Below, piece after piece: positions 27,094 to 35,960 of a stretch of DNA of 64,000 nt. Each line of letters starts with the position of its first letter. The stretch's first letter is position 1. Source of the DNA: Micromonospora sp. WMMA1947. Its GTDB lineage: Bacteria > Actinomycetota > Actinomycetes > Mycobacteriales > Micromonosporaceae. The DNA lies in contig NZ_CP114909.1 in the NCBI RefSeq assembly GCF_027497355.1, positions 5,723,001-5,787,000 on the forward strand. Reading direction: 5' to 3'. The translations under genes and the position numbers were made by a program. Under the pieces are notes generated by a model. It searched no databases. It was not told the DNA's origin and saw nothing but the letters and a program-made list of their open reading frames with translations.

Positions 27094-27540
27094 ATGAATC
27101 TTGATCAGCGCCTCATCGATGCAGCTGTTGACCAGATGAATCGCCGGTGGCCGGCTGAGGAGTACGGCGGGGCAGCTGCGGTCTACCTCGAGGACGGTCA
27201 GATCCTGACTAGCGTGTGCCTCGACAATCTCAACGCCGGGGTCACTCTTTGCCATGAAACCGGAGCCATCTGCCAGGCGTACACGCTGAACAGGCGGGTG
27301 ACTGCTTCGGTGTGCGTGGGAAGAGAGGCTGGCAGCAGCGACGTCTTCGTACTGGCGCCGTGCGGTATCTGCCAGGAGCGCCTCGCCCTGTGGGGGCCGG
27401 AGGTTCAGGTGGGAGTTGCCGATCCGAGCAGCCCATCCGGATGGACGGCACGGACACTTCTCGAGGTCAACCCGTTCTACTGGGGGGCTCGGTTTGCCGA
27501 CGGTGGCCCCTGGCCCTCTCCGGCGGTCCATGCATCCTGA
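27094..27540 (+). CDS. Cytidine deaminase-fold protein (blasticidin-S deaminase-like)
   Basis: A 148-residue zinc-dependent deaminase fold. The first zinc motif is LCHETGAICQAY (His-Glu in the CHE form) and the second is APCGICQERL (PCxxC), the arrangement of cytidine and blasticidin-S deaminases. The length is typical of a free-standing CDA. A role in pyrimidine salvage or in inactivating a nucleoside antibiotic is possible; the sequence alone does not decide. It stands alone between two tRNA-3'-like repeats (copies 1 and 2), so it could be cargo of a lost mobile element. Confidence 0.82.
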   Translation: MNLDQRLIDAAVDQMNRRWPAEEYGGAAAVYLEDGQILTSVCLDNLNAGVTLCHETGAICQAYTLNRRVTASVCVGREAGSSDVFVLAPCGICQERLALWGPEVQVGVADPSSPSGWTARTLLEVNPFYWGARFADGGPWPSPAVHAS

Positions 27541-28162
27541 CCCGCTGGTTGCTGAGCACTCCCGCGCACAGCATTGATCATCTGGGCCGGAGGTGTCATC
27601 CACGCTCCGATAGTTCTTGCTCCAGGACGTCAAGCACGTCGGGCCAGTCAAGTGCTCCTCGATGGCGCCGTGATCATGGATCGGAGCTTCGACGCTGAGG
27701 CGTAGTCACCCAGTTAGTCACCCGGACGCGAGAAGAGGACCTACCCATCAATCGGATATGCCCTCTGATCAGTGTCGGGACGGCCGGATTCGGACCGATG
27801 GACCCTTGTTACCGTCGTAGCCATTCCGACCTTGTCAACATCCGTCGAAGGTAGACGCTGAGCTGCACAGAAACGATCAAGCGATAATCGCCGCTTGTCA
27901 CTGATTGTCGTCCACATGCGGGGGTCTTCGGGGGTAAAAGGGGGCCGCATGGGGCGTCCCCGTCGCCAGTCCACCGCGCCCCGCTCCCCTACCAGCAGAA
28001 CCCCGTCACCGGGGGAACGTTGCGCCCCTACCCATCGCTACAGGCCGCCTGCAGGCACCGGGGGGACATGCGGGCATCTATTGTCGCCATCAGAAACGCA
28101 ACTGACGCCCAGGTAGTGAGCGGCAACCGGGCTGACGGATATCGTTGGATTCGGTTCGTGTG
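27541..28162. other. Gene-free stretch between deaminase and DoxX genes
   Basis: About 620 bases with no convincing gene. It contains the second tRNA-3'-like repeat at 27774-27803. A G-rich run at about 27918-27950 (GGGGGTCTTCGGGGG and AAAGGGGGCC) resembles the G-rich run next to the integrase at 41182-41205. Short open frames here have no family resemblance. Confidence 0.5.
27774..27803 (-). repeat. tRNA 3'-end-like repeat, copy 2
   Basis: The minus strand carries the same core as copies 1 and 3 (CGGTCCGAATCCGGCCGTCC plus CGAC), with a few changes in the T-arm (TTCGGA on the plus strand instead of TTCGAA). The bases just beyond the core (CAGAG...ATCCG on the minus strand) are also shared with copy 1 but not with copy 3. 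It is read as a decayed attachment site. Confidence 0.45.
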
Positions 28163-28597
28163 TCAGGGGCTACGGCGCAGTGAGCGGAGCGCGGGAACCG
28201 CGTCGGTGGCGGCGAGCGCCCAGAGTACGAGCAGCGGCTGGAAGAGCAGGCGGACCGCGCGTGCCGCGTCGGTGTCCAGGCCGAATCCGTCACGACCTTC
28301 GGTGAACTGAGCGACGTTGCCCGGGAAGACCGCGACGAAGAATGCCGCTACGACCGCTCCGGTGATGCCGCGTACAGGCTGTCTCCAAGCCGCGAGCAGG
28401 GCCAGCCCGAGACAGATCTCGACCACTCCGGAAGCGACGACGACGAGATCGGCGTCGAGCGGGAGCCAGGAGGGCACCTGCGCCAAGAACTCCTGGCGCG
28501 CGACTGTCAGGTGGGCGGTGCCGGCAACGAGCAGCATCGCGCCCAACGCGACCTGGCCGACCGCGCCCGTCAACCGTCGGGCAAACGTGGAGGTCAT
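28163..28597 (-). CDS. DoxX-family membrane protein
   Basis: A 144-residue protein with four hydrophobic helices. The DoxX pattern is visible: LGAMLLVAGTAHLTVARQEF near the N-terminus, SGVVEICLGLALLAAWRQPV in the middle, and VAAFFVAVFPGNVAQFTEGR before the last helix. Relatives act in membrane redox or remain uncharacterised. The ATG at 28597 is followed by MTSTFARRLTG; the open frame extends upstream, but that part does not look coding. No operon partner is seen. Confidence 0.8.
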   Translation of the reverse strand: MTSTFARRLTGAVGQVALGAMLLVAGTAHLTVARQEFLAQVPSWLPLDADLVVVASGVVEICLGLALLAAWRQPVRGITGAVVAAFFVAVFPGNVAQFTEGRDGFGLDTDAARAVRLLFQPLLVLWALAATDAVPALRSLRRSP

Positions 28598-29102
28598 GGT
28601 GTGTCTCCCGTGGCGTGAGCGAGGGACGGACAGCCGGCCCGCTGCATGGGCGGCTCCCACCACCCGAAGGACAGAAGGGGCAGGCCGGCTCCAGGTCGGG
28701 TACCGCCTCGGTCTGTCGACGGAGTTGGGGGAGCCTCCGCCACGGTGACCGACACTGCCCCCGACCGCGGCCACGCTCAGTTCCAGCGACGGACGGTACG
28801 GCCGGTGGGCTCCTGTCGACGCCGCCCCAACCACTAGCCTTTCAGACGGAGCCGACAGGCGGTCCAGCATCGGGCGGTGCGGCCACTGGCCCGCCGACGG
28901 CCGGGATGGTCAGTCCGTCCACCGTGTCAACGCCGCCTCAGACGGGACCACCGTGGTCCGGCTGAAACTGGACCACGGTGGTTTGGTTGATCTTTAGTCG
29001 TTGGTCTTGGTGGCTGCGGGGACGCGGCCGAGGTCGCGGTCTTTGAGTCGGTAGGTCAGCACCAGAACGCCTGACCCGTGGTCGATTTGCGATGATTTGC
29101 AG
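28598..29102. other. Gene-free stretch with IS remnant
   Basis: About 500 bases without an intact gene. At 28994-29055 on the minus strand a short frame GSGVLVLTYRLKDRDLGRVP ending in a TAA stop looks like the C-terminal tail of an IS21-type helper ATPase (IstB). Next to it lies a 12-bp perfect inverted repeat (28948-28959 and 28970-28981). Both are probably the end of a lost insertion sequence. The rest shows nothing I recognise. Confidence 0.4.
28948..28981. repeat. 12-bp inverted repeat, probable IS end or hairpin
   Basis: CCACCGTGGTCC and GGACCACGGTGG form a perfect stem around a ten-base loop (GGCTGAAACT). Its position directly outside an IstB-like C-terminal fragment suggests the terminal region of an IS21-type element. 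It could equally act as a terminator. Confidence 0.5.
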
Positions 29103-30128
29103 TCAACCGCGCGGCGCCCGGTCCGCAGGAACGTCGCGACGCTCAGCTGCACGGCTCGACGGCACGGGGATGGTGCCGTCAGTACGAGTCGTGGCCGGCG
29201 CAGCCTTGGATTTGCGGCGGTGGAGCGTGAGAGTCATGACCAGCACGACCAGCGCTCCGACGATCAGCCCGAGGATCGCGCTGGCCACCGTGTTGACGAG
29301 CCAGCCGACGAGCCCGCCGAGAACACCCGTGGCGTCGTGGGCGGCGACCTCCACGTGGTGCACGGCCTCGTACAGGAAGGGCAGGTTCAGCTCGTTCGTG
29401 CCGAGCAGCAGGATGTGCCCGCCCACCCACAGCATCGCCGCAGTGCCGACTACCGTCAGCACGGTGAGGACTACCGGCATCGCCCTCACCAGACCGCGGC
29501 CGAACGTGGCGACGGCACCGGAACGTTGCGACAGACGCAGCCCGGCGTCGTCCATCTTCACGATCAGGCCCACCACGCCGTACACCAGGACGGTGATGAC
29601 GACGGCGACGACAGCCAGGATCACCAGGCGGGACCAGAACGCCTCATCGATCACCTCGTTGAGGGCGATGACCATGATCTCCGCCGAGAGGATCAGGTCG
29701 GTTCGTACCGCCCCGGACACCAGTTTCGTCTCGTCCTGCACCTTTTCATCGCCCGCGCCGTGGGAATCGTGATGGGCGATCTTGGCCCACACCTTCTCCG
29801 CGCCTTCGTAACAGAGGTAGGCGCCGCCGAGCATGAGGATCGGAGTGAGCAGCCAGGGCACGAACTGACTGAGCAGCAGCACCGCCGGCAGGATGATGAA
29901 GAACTTGTTGCGCAGCGACCCCAGGGCAATGCGCTTGATGATCGGCAACTCGCGCTCGGCCGCCAGGCTCCGCACGTACTGCGGCGTGACGGCAGCATCG
30001 TCGACGACGACGCCCGCAGCCTTGGCGCCGGCCTTCGCGGCGGCCGCCCCGATGTCATCGATCGACGCGGCAGCGGCTCGGGCCAGCACCGCCACGTCAT
30101 CCAACAGGGCTACGAGTCCACCGGCCAA
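29103..30128 (-). CDS. DUF808 family membrane protein (YedI-like)
   Basis: A 341-residue inner-membrane protein matching DUF808, the family of E. coli YedI, whose function is unknown. The N-terminal LAGGLVALLDDVAVLARAAA, the centre AGVVVDDAAVTPQYV, the segment PAVLLLSQFVPWLLTPILM and GGAYLCYEGAEKV are typical. Several long hydrophobic helices follow. The C-terminus ends in a charged tail (RAAERRDVPADRAPRG). I chose the TTG at 30128, which begins exactly where family similarity begins. It is monocistronic, with IS debris on both sides. Confidence 0.85.
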   Translation of the reverse strand: MAGGLVALLDDVAVLARAAAASIDDIGAAAAKAGAKAAGVVVDDAAVTPQYVRSLAAERELPIIKRIALGSLRNKFFIILPAVLLLSQFVPWLLTPILMLGGAYLCYEGAEKVWAKIAHHDSHGAGDEKVQDETKLVSGAVRTDLILSAEIMVIALNEVIDEAFWSRLVILAVVAVVITVLVYGVVGLIVKMDDAGLRLSQRSGAVATFGRGLVRAMPVVLTVLTVVGTAAMLWVGGHILLLGTNELNLPFLYEAVHHVEVAAHDATGVLGGLVGWLVNTVASAILGLIVGALVVLVMTLTLHRRKSKAAPATTRTDGTIPVPSSRAAERRDVPADRAPRG

Positions 30129-30636
30129 GGGAGGATCCTTCCAGGGTTGCGCGGAGTACGAACCGGCCCATTCTCGCTCAGGTTCCTGTGCGCGGCACAC
30201 CACCGCCCGGTCGTACCGACGCCGTATCGATGGTTCCGTCGCTGGCAGCGTGATGGCACCTGGGCCACACTCGTCCCCGGAGATCCTCCAGCAAGCCCGG
30301 CGAGCAACCACCCTCGGGCCGATCAGCCTCGTCAACGGCTTGGTCGTCCCGCGACGTCGGCACGAACAACCGCCCATCTAGGGCGGCCGAGGCGGCTCGC
30401 TCGAGGGCTCGGCAAGAGGTTGGTACGCCAGTCGAAGCGAACGAGCGCAGGGGTGCGTCCCGGCGTGCGTCCACTGAACCGAACAGCGGCGCGGATTCGC
30501 CGGTAGCGGCACGAATTCGAGCGATTCTTGATCGCGGCTCGCGCCCGGATCCACCGATCGGTGGAGGCACGAATCAACCCAGGCGCACCCGCCACGGTCG
30601 ACGTGGCGGGGCGGGATGCGACCGTAGCTTCGCAGC
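30129..30636. other. Gene-free stretch with transposase scrap
   Basis: About 500 bases with no intact gene. Bases 30222-30266 on the plus strand encode PYRWFRRWQRDGTWA, a scrap of an IS5-type transposase like that at 26428-26697. The right end holds the promoter of the ABC exporter operon at 30637. Nothing else is recognised. Confidence 0.5.
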
Positions 30637-31347
30637 ATGACGGCATTGGAAGTACGAAATCTACACAAGCGCTACGGGCGACATGTTGCCGTCGATGACG
30701 TCTCTTTCACCGTGGAAGAGGGCGAGATCTTCGGCATCATCGGGCCCAACGGCGCCGGCAAGACGACAATCGTGGAGAGCATCGCCGGGCTGCGAGCGCC
30801 CGACTCGGGCTCGATCGCGGTGCTGGGACTGGACCCGATACGGGACCGGGCGGAGGTGCGGGAGCTCCTCGGCGTGCAACTGCAGGAGAGCAGCCTCCCG
30901 GACGCGATGAAGGTCGCCGAGGCCCTCGAACTCTACGGCTCCTTCTACCGCGACCCCGCCGACCGGCGCGAGCTCATGGCGCTCCTCGGCCTCGCCGAGA
31001 CGCGGAACACGCAGTACAAGGCCCTGTCGGGCGGGCAGAAGCAGCGGCTCTCGATTGCGCTCGCCCTGGTCGGCAATCCGAGGGTCGCGATCCTCGACGA
31101 GCTCACGACGGGACTGGACCCGCACGCCAGGCGCGACACGTGGAGCCTCATTGAGCGGGTTCGTGACACCGGTGTCACGATCCTGCTCGTCACGCACTTC
31201 ATGGACGAGGCGGAGCGCCTCAGCGACCGGATCGCCGTCATCGACGGTGGCCGGGTCGCCGCGGTGGACACGCCCTCGGGACTGACCGCACGGTTCCGTA
31301 CCCTCGAGGACGCGTTCGTGGCCTTCACCGAGAAGAGGGGTGACTGA
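30637..31347 (+). CDS. ABC exporter ATPase (DrrA/CcmA type)
   Basis: A 236-residue ATPase. Walker A is GPNGAGKTT (36-44), the signature LSGGQKQRLSIALAL, and Walker B AILDELTTGLDP, where the usual DEP is DEL; the catalytic Glu is kept. The switch His is in LLVTHFMDEAE. It pairs with the permease gene that follows (one-base TGATG overlap) and belongs to a four-gene operon with a sensor kinase and response regulator. That arrangement is typical for inducible antibiotic or lipid exporters of the DrrAB type. Confidence 0.92.
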   Translation: MTALEVRNLHKRYGRHVAVDDVSFTVEEGEIFGIIGPNGAGKTTIVESIAGLRAPDSGSIAVLGLDPIRDRAEVRELLGVQLQESSLPDAMKVAEALELYGSFYRDPADRRELMALLGLAETRNTQYKALSGGQKQRLSIALALVGNPRVAILDELTTGLDPHARRDTWSLIERVRDTGVTILLVTHFMDEAERLSDRIAVIDGGRVAAVDTPSGLTARFRTLEDAFVAFTEKRGD

Positions 31348-32111
31348 TGCCTGCTCTTCTGCAGATGGTCAAGGCGGAGACGAGGCTCTTCCTTCGCGAC
31401 TCGGCCACCGTCGGCTTCGGTGTGCTGTTCCCGGCGGGACTCCTGCTCGCGCTGGGCGCCGTCCCGGCGCTCAGAGAGCCGTCGCCGGCAACCGGCGGCC
31501 TCCGGTCCATCGACGTCTGGGCCCCGACCGCACTGGTGTTCGGGATGGTGATGATCGCCGTGCAGCACCTCCCGGCGGTGATCGCGACGTATCGTGAGCG
31601 CGGTATCCTGCGCAGGCTGTCGACGACGCCCGCGCATCCACGGACCGTTCTGCTCGCGCAGATGATCGTGGCGTTCGCCTCGGTGGTCGTCTCCGCGGCG
31701 CTCATGATCCTGCTCGCGTGGGCGGTGCTCGACATCGCGCCGCCCGAGCGGCCCCTGGAGTTCGTCGTCGCCTTCGTCGCCGGCTACGCGGCGCTGCTCG
31801 GGGTCGGCATGATCTCCGCGGCCGTGGCCCGTACGGGCAGCGCCGCGAACCAGATCGGCACGCTGCTGTTCGTTGCGCTGATGTTCACCGGCGGCGCGTT
31901 CCTGCCCCGTGTCCTCATGCCCGACGTGCTGCGCGAGGCCGGCGAGTTCATACCGCCCGGGCTGCAGGCGCTCACCGCGGCGTGGTCCGCCGAAGCGGGC
32001 GAGGCCACCGCCACCGCCGGCGGGCAGCCCTTCTGGCTGCAGATCGCCGTGATGGCCGGCATTGCGGTCGTCGCGAGCGCGATCGCCGCCAAGCTCTTCC
32101 GCTGGGAGTAG
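31347..32111 (+). CDS. ABC-2 type exporter permease
   Basis: A 254-residue permease with six hydrophobic helices, the first at FGVLFPAGLLLALGAVPAL. It has the ABC-2 consensus near the C-terminal part (FTGGAFLPRVLMPDVLREAGEF and PPGLQALTAAW). The start overlaps the ATPase stop by one base, and its stop is directly followed by the kinase ATG with no gap. It should form the membrane channel with the preceding ATPase. The substrate is unknown. Confidence 0.9.
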   Translation: MPALLQMVKAETRLFLRDSATVGFGVLFPAGLLLALGAVPALREPSPATGGLRSIDVWAPTALVFGMVMIAVQHLPAVIATYRERGILRRLSTTPAHPRTVLLAQMIVAFASVVVSAALMILLAWAVLDIAPPERPLEFVVAFVAGYAALLGVGMISAAVARTGSAANQIGTLLFVALMFTGGAFLPRVLMPDVLREAGEFIPPGLQALTAAWSAEAGEATATAGGQPFWLQIAVMAGIAVVASAIAAKLFRWE

Positions 32112-33440
32112 ATGTCGATGACGCGGGATGCCGGGGCCGATGAGCGGCCGAACTTCGGGACGCACGAATCCGCCGTCGCGGAGGATGCGAATCGGCCCCG
32201 GCTGGCGTGGAAGAAGGAGCAGCTCCGGGTCTGGGACCTCCTGCATCTGAGCACACCGTGGCTGCTGCTCGCGGTCTCGACGACTACCTATTTCTTGTGG
32301 GTGCTCCCGGCCTCCGGCGAGCGCTTCCGACTCTCCGTCCTCGGGCTCGTCGCGGCCGCCGCGCTGTGGGTGCTGTTCGGCCACACGCTGCCCATCCGGA
32401 AGAGGACGCTCCGGCCCGTGCCGGCGGGCATCTTCTTCGCCGGACTGCTGGCGCTTTGCGTCGCCCTCATGACGTACTCCGAGATCTTCCTCGTCTTCAC
32501 CATCGCGGGCTTCTTCCACGCCTACCTGCTCCGGCCGTGGCCCCTGGGAGTGCTCGGCGTCCTGGCCACTTCCGTGGCCCTCAACGGCGCGGCGATGCGC
32601 GTGTGGGCCGGCGCAACCCCGGCCACGCTCGCGGAGTTCATCCTGATCGTCGCCGTGCAGACCGCGGCGATCGGGGTGGGCATCGTGCTGACGGCGCGCA
32701 GCGAACCGGAGGAACGCAAGCGGGAGGAGCTCGTCGAGCGGCTCGAGGCGGCGCTGCACGAGAACGCCGGGCTGCACGCGCAACTGGTCGCCCAGGCCCG
32801 GGAATCCGGGGCGCACGACGAGCGGCAGCGACTGGCCAGGGAGATCCACGACACGCTGGCGCAGGGCCTCGCCGGCATCATCACCCAGCTCCAGGCGGCC
32901 TCCGCGAAGGTGCCGGGCGAAACGGAGGAGCACGTCGCGCGGGCGCTGCGGCTCGCGCGCAGCAGCCTGACCGAGGCCCGGCGGTCCGTGCAGGCGCTCG
33001 CTCCGCAGGAGCTCGGGCGGGCGCATCTCCCCGACGCGCTGCGCACGTTGACCGAGCGATGGTCGGAGGACCACGGGATCGGCGCGCGGCTGGAGGTCAC
33101 CGGCACCCGGGAGCCGCTGATCCCTGCCATCGAGGTGTCGCTCTTCCGAGCCGCCCAGGAGTCGCTGACCAACGTGGCCAAGCATGCGGAGGCCTCTCGC
33201 GTCGGCGTCACGCTGTCGTACACAGGCACCGAGGTGCTGTTGGACGTGCGCGATGATGGACGCGGGTTCGTGACCGGGGCCAGCACCGGCTTCGGCCTGA
33301 CGAGCATGCGTCAGCGCATCAGAGGCGTCGGGGGCCACGTCGAGGTGCAGAGCGCGCCGGGCGAAGGGACAGCCGTCAGCGCGCGCGTTCCGGCGATCGC
33401 TCCCGCGCGCACGAGAACAGAGGGGCAGACCGGCCGATGA
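32112..33440 (+). CDS. Two-component sensor histidine kinase, NarL/DesK class
   Basis: A 442-residue membrane kinase. After a 50-residue cytoplasmic start come six hydrophobic helices (about residues 52-190), then a coiled-coil linker, the HisKA_3 box ERQRLAREIHDTLAQGLAGI with the phosphorylated His at 246, and an ATPase domain with QESLTNVAKHAEASRV and DVRDDGRGFV. There is no large external sensing domain, so the signal is probably sensed within the membrane, for example the exported compound. Its stop overlaps the response regulator start by four bases (33437-33440). Confidence 0.92.
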   Translation: MSMTRDAGADERPNFGTHESAVAEDANRPRLAWKKEQLRVWDLLHLSTPWLLLAVSTTTYFLWVLPASGERFRLSVLGLVAAAALWVLFGHTLPIRKRTLRPVPAGIFFAGLLALCVALMTYSEIFLVFTIAGFFHAYLLRPWPLGVLGVLATSVALNGAAMRVWAGATPATLAEFILIVAVQTAAIGVGIVLTARSEPEERKREELVERLEAALHENAGLHAQLVAQARESGAHDERQRLAREIHDTLAQGLAGIITQLQAASAKVPGETEEHVARALRLARSSLTEARRSVQALAPQELGRAHLPDALRTLTERWSEDHGIGARLEVTGTREPLIPAIEVSLFRAAQESLTNVAKHAEASRVGVTLSYTGTEVLLDVRDDGRGFVTGASTGFGLTSMRQRIRGVGGHVEVQSAPGEGTAVSARVPAIAPARTRTEGQTGR

Positions 33441-34057
33441 TCCGACTGGTAATCGTCGACGACCATCCGATCGTGCGGGGCGGTCTTCGCGACACGTTCG
33501 CGGACGCCGAGGACATCGTGGTGGTCGGCGAGGCCGGCGACGGCGCCGAGGGCATCGAACGCGCGGAGCTGCTGGCGGCGGACGTCGTACTCATGGACCT
33601 CCGGATGCCCCGGATGGACGGCGTCGCCGCGACCGCGATCCTGCGCGAGCGGGCACCGGATGCCCGGGTGCTGGTCCTGACCACGTTCGACAGCGAGAGT
33701 GACGTCCTGCCTGCGATCGAGGCGGGCGCGATCGGATACCTCCTGAAGGACGCCCTGCCCGACGAGCTGATGCGAGCCGTCCGCGCGGCTGCGCGGGGAG
33801 AGTCGGTGCTCGCGCCGTCGGTGACGCAGCACCTGATGGGACAGGTTCGCAGGCCCGGCGCAGGCACGCTGACCGATCGCGAGAAGGAGGTGTTGCAACT
33901 GGTCGCGAACGGCAATTCGAACCGAGAGGCCGCCACAGCGTTGTTCATCGGCGAGGCAAGCATCAAGACCCATCTGCAACACATCTACGACAAGCTAGGC
34001 GTACGCGACCGAGCCTCGGCGGTGGCCGAGGGCTACCGCCGCCGACTGCTGACGTGA
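33437..34057 (+). CDS. Response regulator, NarL/LuxR class
   Basis: A 206-residue regulator. The receiver domain has the acidic pocket VDDHP, the phosphorylated Asp54 in VVLMDLRMP, and the conserved Lys in IGYLLKDA. The C-terminal helix-turn-helix is LTDREKEVLQLVANGNSNRE followed by SIKTHLQHIYDKLGV. It should be phosphorylated by the kinase just upstream and most likely controls the exporter operon. It is the last gene of the unit. Confidence 0.94.
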   Translation: MIRLVIVDDHPIVRGGLRDTFADAEDIVVVGEAGDGAEGIERAELLAADVVLMDLRMPRMDGVAATAILRERAPDARVLVLTTFDSESDVLPAIEAGAIGYLLKDALPDELMRAVRAAARGESVLAPSVTQHLMGQVRRPGAGTLTDREKEVLQLVANGNSNREAATALFIGEASIKTHLQHIYDKLGVRDRASAVAEGYRRRLLT

Positions 34058-34415
34058 CGGTCGGCGTTTCGGTGGCCGCCCACTAGCCCGAGATCGGCAC
34101 CCGCAAGGCGCTGAAGGAGCGCAAGGCCCGCACATGGGAGTCACTCGGCGGCACCCGTGGAAGTCGAGGTGTGGCGACCACGCGCTGCCGCGCCCGGACG
34201 TCCGGGCGCGGCAGCGAGCGCTCCGCAAGGCCGGCGACCGGCTGGTGTGGACCACCGACCGCGGCGCCGGTGAGATCGCGTTCCTGCACCCGGTGCCGCA
34301 CCCTTCCGTGCCGGCCCTCGGCGACCACCGCCCGATCACCCGCAAGGCCCTCCCCGCGCGGCGAGCGCGACGAGGGCCGCGGCCTGGCCGGGTGGCAGCG
34401 GACGGCGGGCGGTGG
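34058..34415. other. Gene-free stretch between convergent operons
   Basis: About 360 bases. One plus-strand frame reads ALRKAGDRLVWTTDRGAG and then FLHPVPHPSVPALGDHRP, but lacks a family match, a start or an intact end; it may be a gene scrap. The notable object is the long palindrome at 34183-34216, listed separately. Confidence 0.5.
34183..34216. repeat. 34-base perfect palindrome
   Basis: CGCTGCCGCGCCCGGAC is followed immediately by its own reverse complement, giving 17-base arms with no spacer. It sits between two convergent operons (response regulator on the plus strand, acyl-CoA ligase on the minus strand). It could act as a bidirectional terminator, though a zero-base loop is poor for that and a cruciform or recombination scar is also possible. 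Confidence 0.75.
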
Positions 34416-35960
34416 TCAGTCGGGCGGGGCCATCCGGCGTCGCAGTTCCCGCTTGAGCACCTTGTGGCTCGGCCCGAGCGGCAGGTCGTCGACGTACCGG
34501 ACCTGCCGCGGGTACTTGTGCCGGCCCAGATGCTCCCGCGACCAGTCGATCATCTCCTGCTCGTCGGGCAGGCCCGGGCCGGCCGGGTCCGCCACCACCA
34601 CCGCGCAGACCTCCTCGCCGTGAAGCGGGTCGGGCACCCCGATCACCGCCACCTGGCCGACCGCCGGGTGCCCGGCAAGGACCTCCTCCACCTCGCGTGG
34701 GTAGACGTTGAAGCCGCCCCGGATGATCATGTCCTTCTTCCGGTCGATGATGGTGATGAACCCGTCGGCGTCCTTGCGTCCCAGGTCACCGCTACGGAAC
34801 CAGCCGTCCACCACCGCCTCCGCGGTCGCCTCGGGCCGCCCCAGGTAACCGGCGAAAACGTTGTGCCCCCGGATGACGATCTCGCCGAGCTCTCCGGTCG
34901 GCAGCAGCTCGATCCGCTCGTCCACCTCCGCGCGGGCGATCTCCACCTCCACGCCCCAGACCGGGTGCCCGATGGTCCCGGCGCGGGTGCCGAAGTGCGG
35001 CTGGTTGGTGGTGGCGGTGGGTGAGGTCTCGGAGAGCCCGTACCCTTCGAAGACCGTCGTCTGGAAGGCGGCGTGGAACCGTTCCAGCACGGCCACCGGC
35101 AGCGACGCCCCGCCGGAGACGCAGAGCCGCAGCCGGGGCAGGTCGTCCCGGTCCCGGGCGGCGTCGAGCAGCGCCACGTACATGGTGGGCACGCCGTGGA
35201 AGACGTCCACCCCCTCACGCAGCATCAGGTCGATGGCGGCCGGCCCGGTGAACCGGCTCAGCAGCACCAGTGTCGCGCCGATCCGGAAGGTGCCGTTCAT
35301 CGCCACCGTCTGGCCGAAGCTGTGGAACAGCGGCAGGCAGCCGAGCACTACGTCCGTCCTGCGCGCGTCGTTGGCGTCGAAGACGTTCACGGTGGCGTTC
35401 ATGACCAGGTTGAGGTGGGTGAGCACGGCGCCCTTGGGCACTCCGGTGGTGCCGCTGGTGTAGAGCACCACCGCCGGATCCTCCGCCGACCGGGTGACGT
35501 ACGACGGCAGCGGTGGCAGCGGGTGGCTCAGCTCCTCCAGGCGGGGCGCGACCGCGCCGGCGACCGCCGGCCCGACGGTCACCAGCGGCACGCCGGCCGC
35601 CGCCGCGGCGGCGGCGCCCAGGGCGAGCTGGGAGCTGTGGCACACCAGCAGCTTCGTGCCGCTGTCGGTCAGCACGTGCGCCGCTTCGTCCACGGTCAGC
35701 AGCAGGTGCACCGGGACGAGCACCGCGCCGGCGGCGAGGGCCCCGTAGTAGACCCGGGGGAAGTCCACCACGTTCGGGGCCAGCAGGGCCACCTTGTCGC
35801 CGGGGCCGACCCCCCACTCGCGCAGCCCGGCGGCGTAGCTGCGCGCCTCCAGCCACAGCTCGGCGTACGTCACGCGGGTGTCGCCGTCGACCACCGCGAC
35901 GGTGTCGGCGTGCCGGCGGGCGGACTCGGCCAGCACCATGGCCAGCGACAGCGCGGTCAT
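34416..35960 (-). CDS. Acyl-CoA synthetase (AMP-forming, class I fatty-acid--CoA ligase)
   Basis: A 514-residue adenylating ligase making acyl-CoA from a free acid. The P-loop VVLYTSGTTGVPKGAVLTH, the motif FEGYGLSETSPTA, the hinge GDLGRKDADGFITIIDRKKD and the catalytic Lys in PLGPSHKVLKREL are all present, so it should be functional. The ATG at 35958-35960 overlaps the MaoC gene stop by four bases. It is the last gene of a five-gene operon with MaoC, two acyl-CoA dehydrogenases and an SDR, which together look like an acid-degradation or acyl-CoA remodelling pathway. Confidence 0.92.
   Translation of the reverse strand: MTALSLAMVLAESARRHADTVAVVDGDTRVTYAELWLEARSYAAGLREWGVGPGDKVALLAPNVVDFPRVYYGALAAGAVLVPVHLLLTVDEAAHVLTDSGTKLLVCHSSQLALGAAAAAAAGVPLVTVGPAVAGAVAPRLEELSHPLPPLPSYVTRSAEDPAVVLYTSGTTGVPKGAVLTHLNLVMNATVNVFDANDARRTDVVLGCLPLFHSFGQTVAMNGTFRIGATLVLLSRFTGPAAIDLMLREGVDVFHGVPTMYVALLDAARDRDDLPRLRLCVSGGASLPVAVLERFHAAFQTTVFEGYGLSETSPTATTNQPHFGTRAGTIGHPVWGVEVEIARAEVDERIELLPTGELGEIVIRGHNVFAGYLGRPEATAEAVVDGWFRSGDLGRKDADGFITIIDRKKDMIIRGGFNVYPREVEEVLAGHPAVGQVAVIGVPDPLHGEEVCAVVVADPAGPGLPDEQEMIDWSREHLGRHKYPRQVRYVDDLPLGPSHKVLKRELRRRMAPPD

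Noticed and set aside
30945-33338. A 797-codon minus-strand open frame opposite the ABC exporter and kinase
   Set aside because: Antisense shadow. The plus strand carries complete Walker, HisKA_3 and HATPase motifs.
34134-34415. Plus-strand frame reading LRKAGDRLVWTTDRGAG between convergent operons
   Set aside because: It has some protein-like character, but no start, no family and an interruption by the 34-base palindrome. It was left as unassigned sequence.
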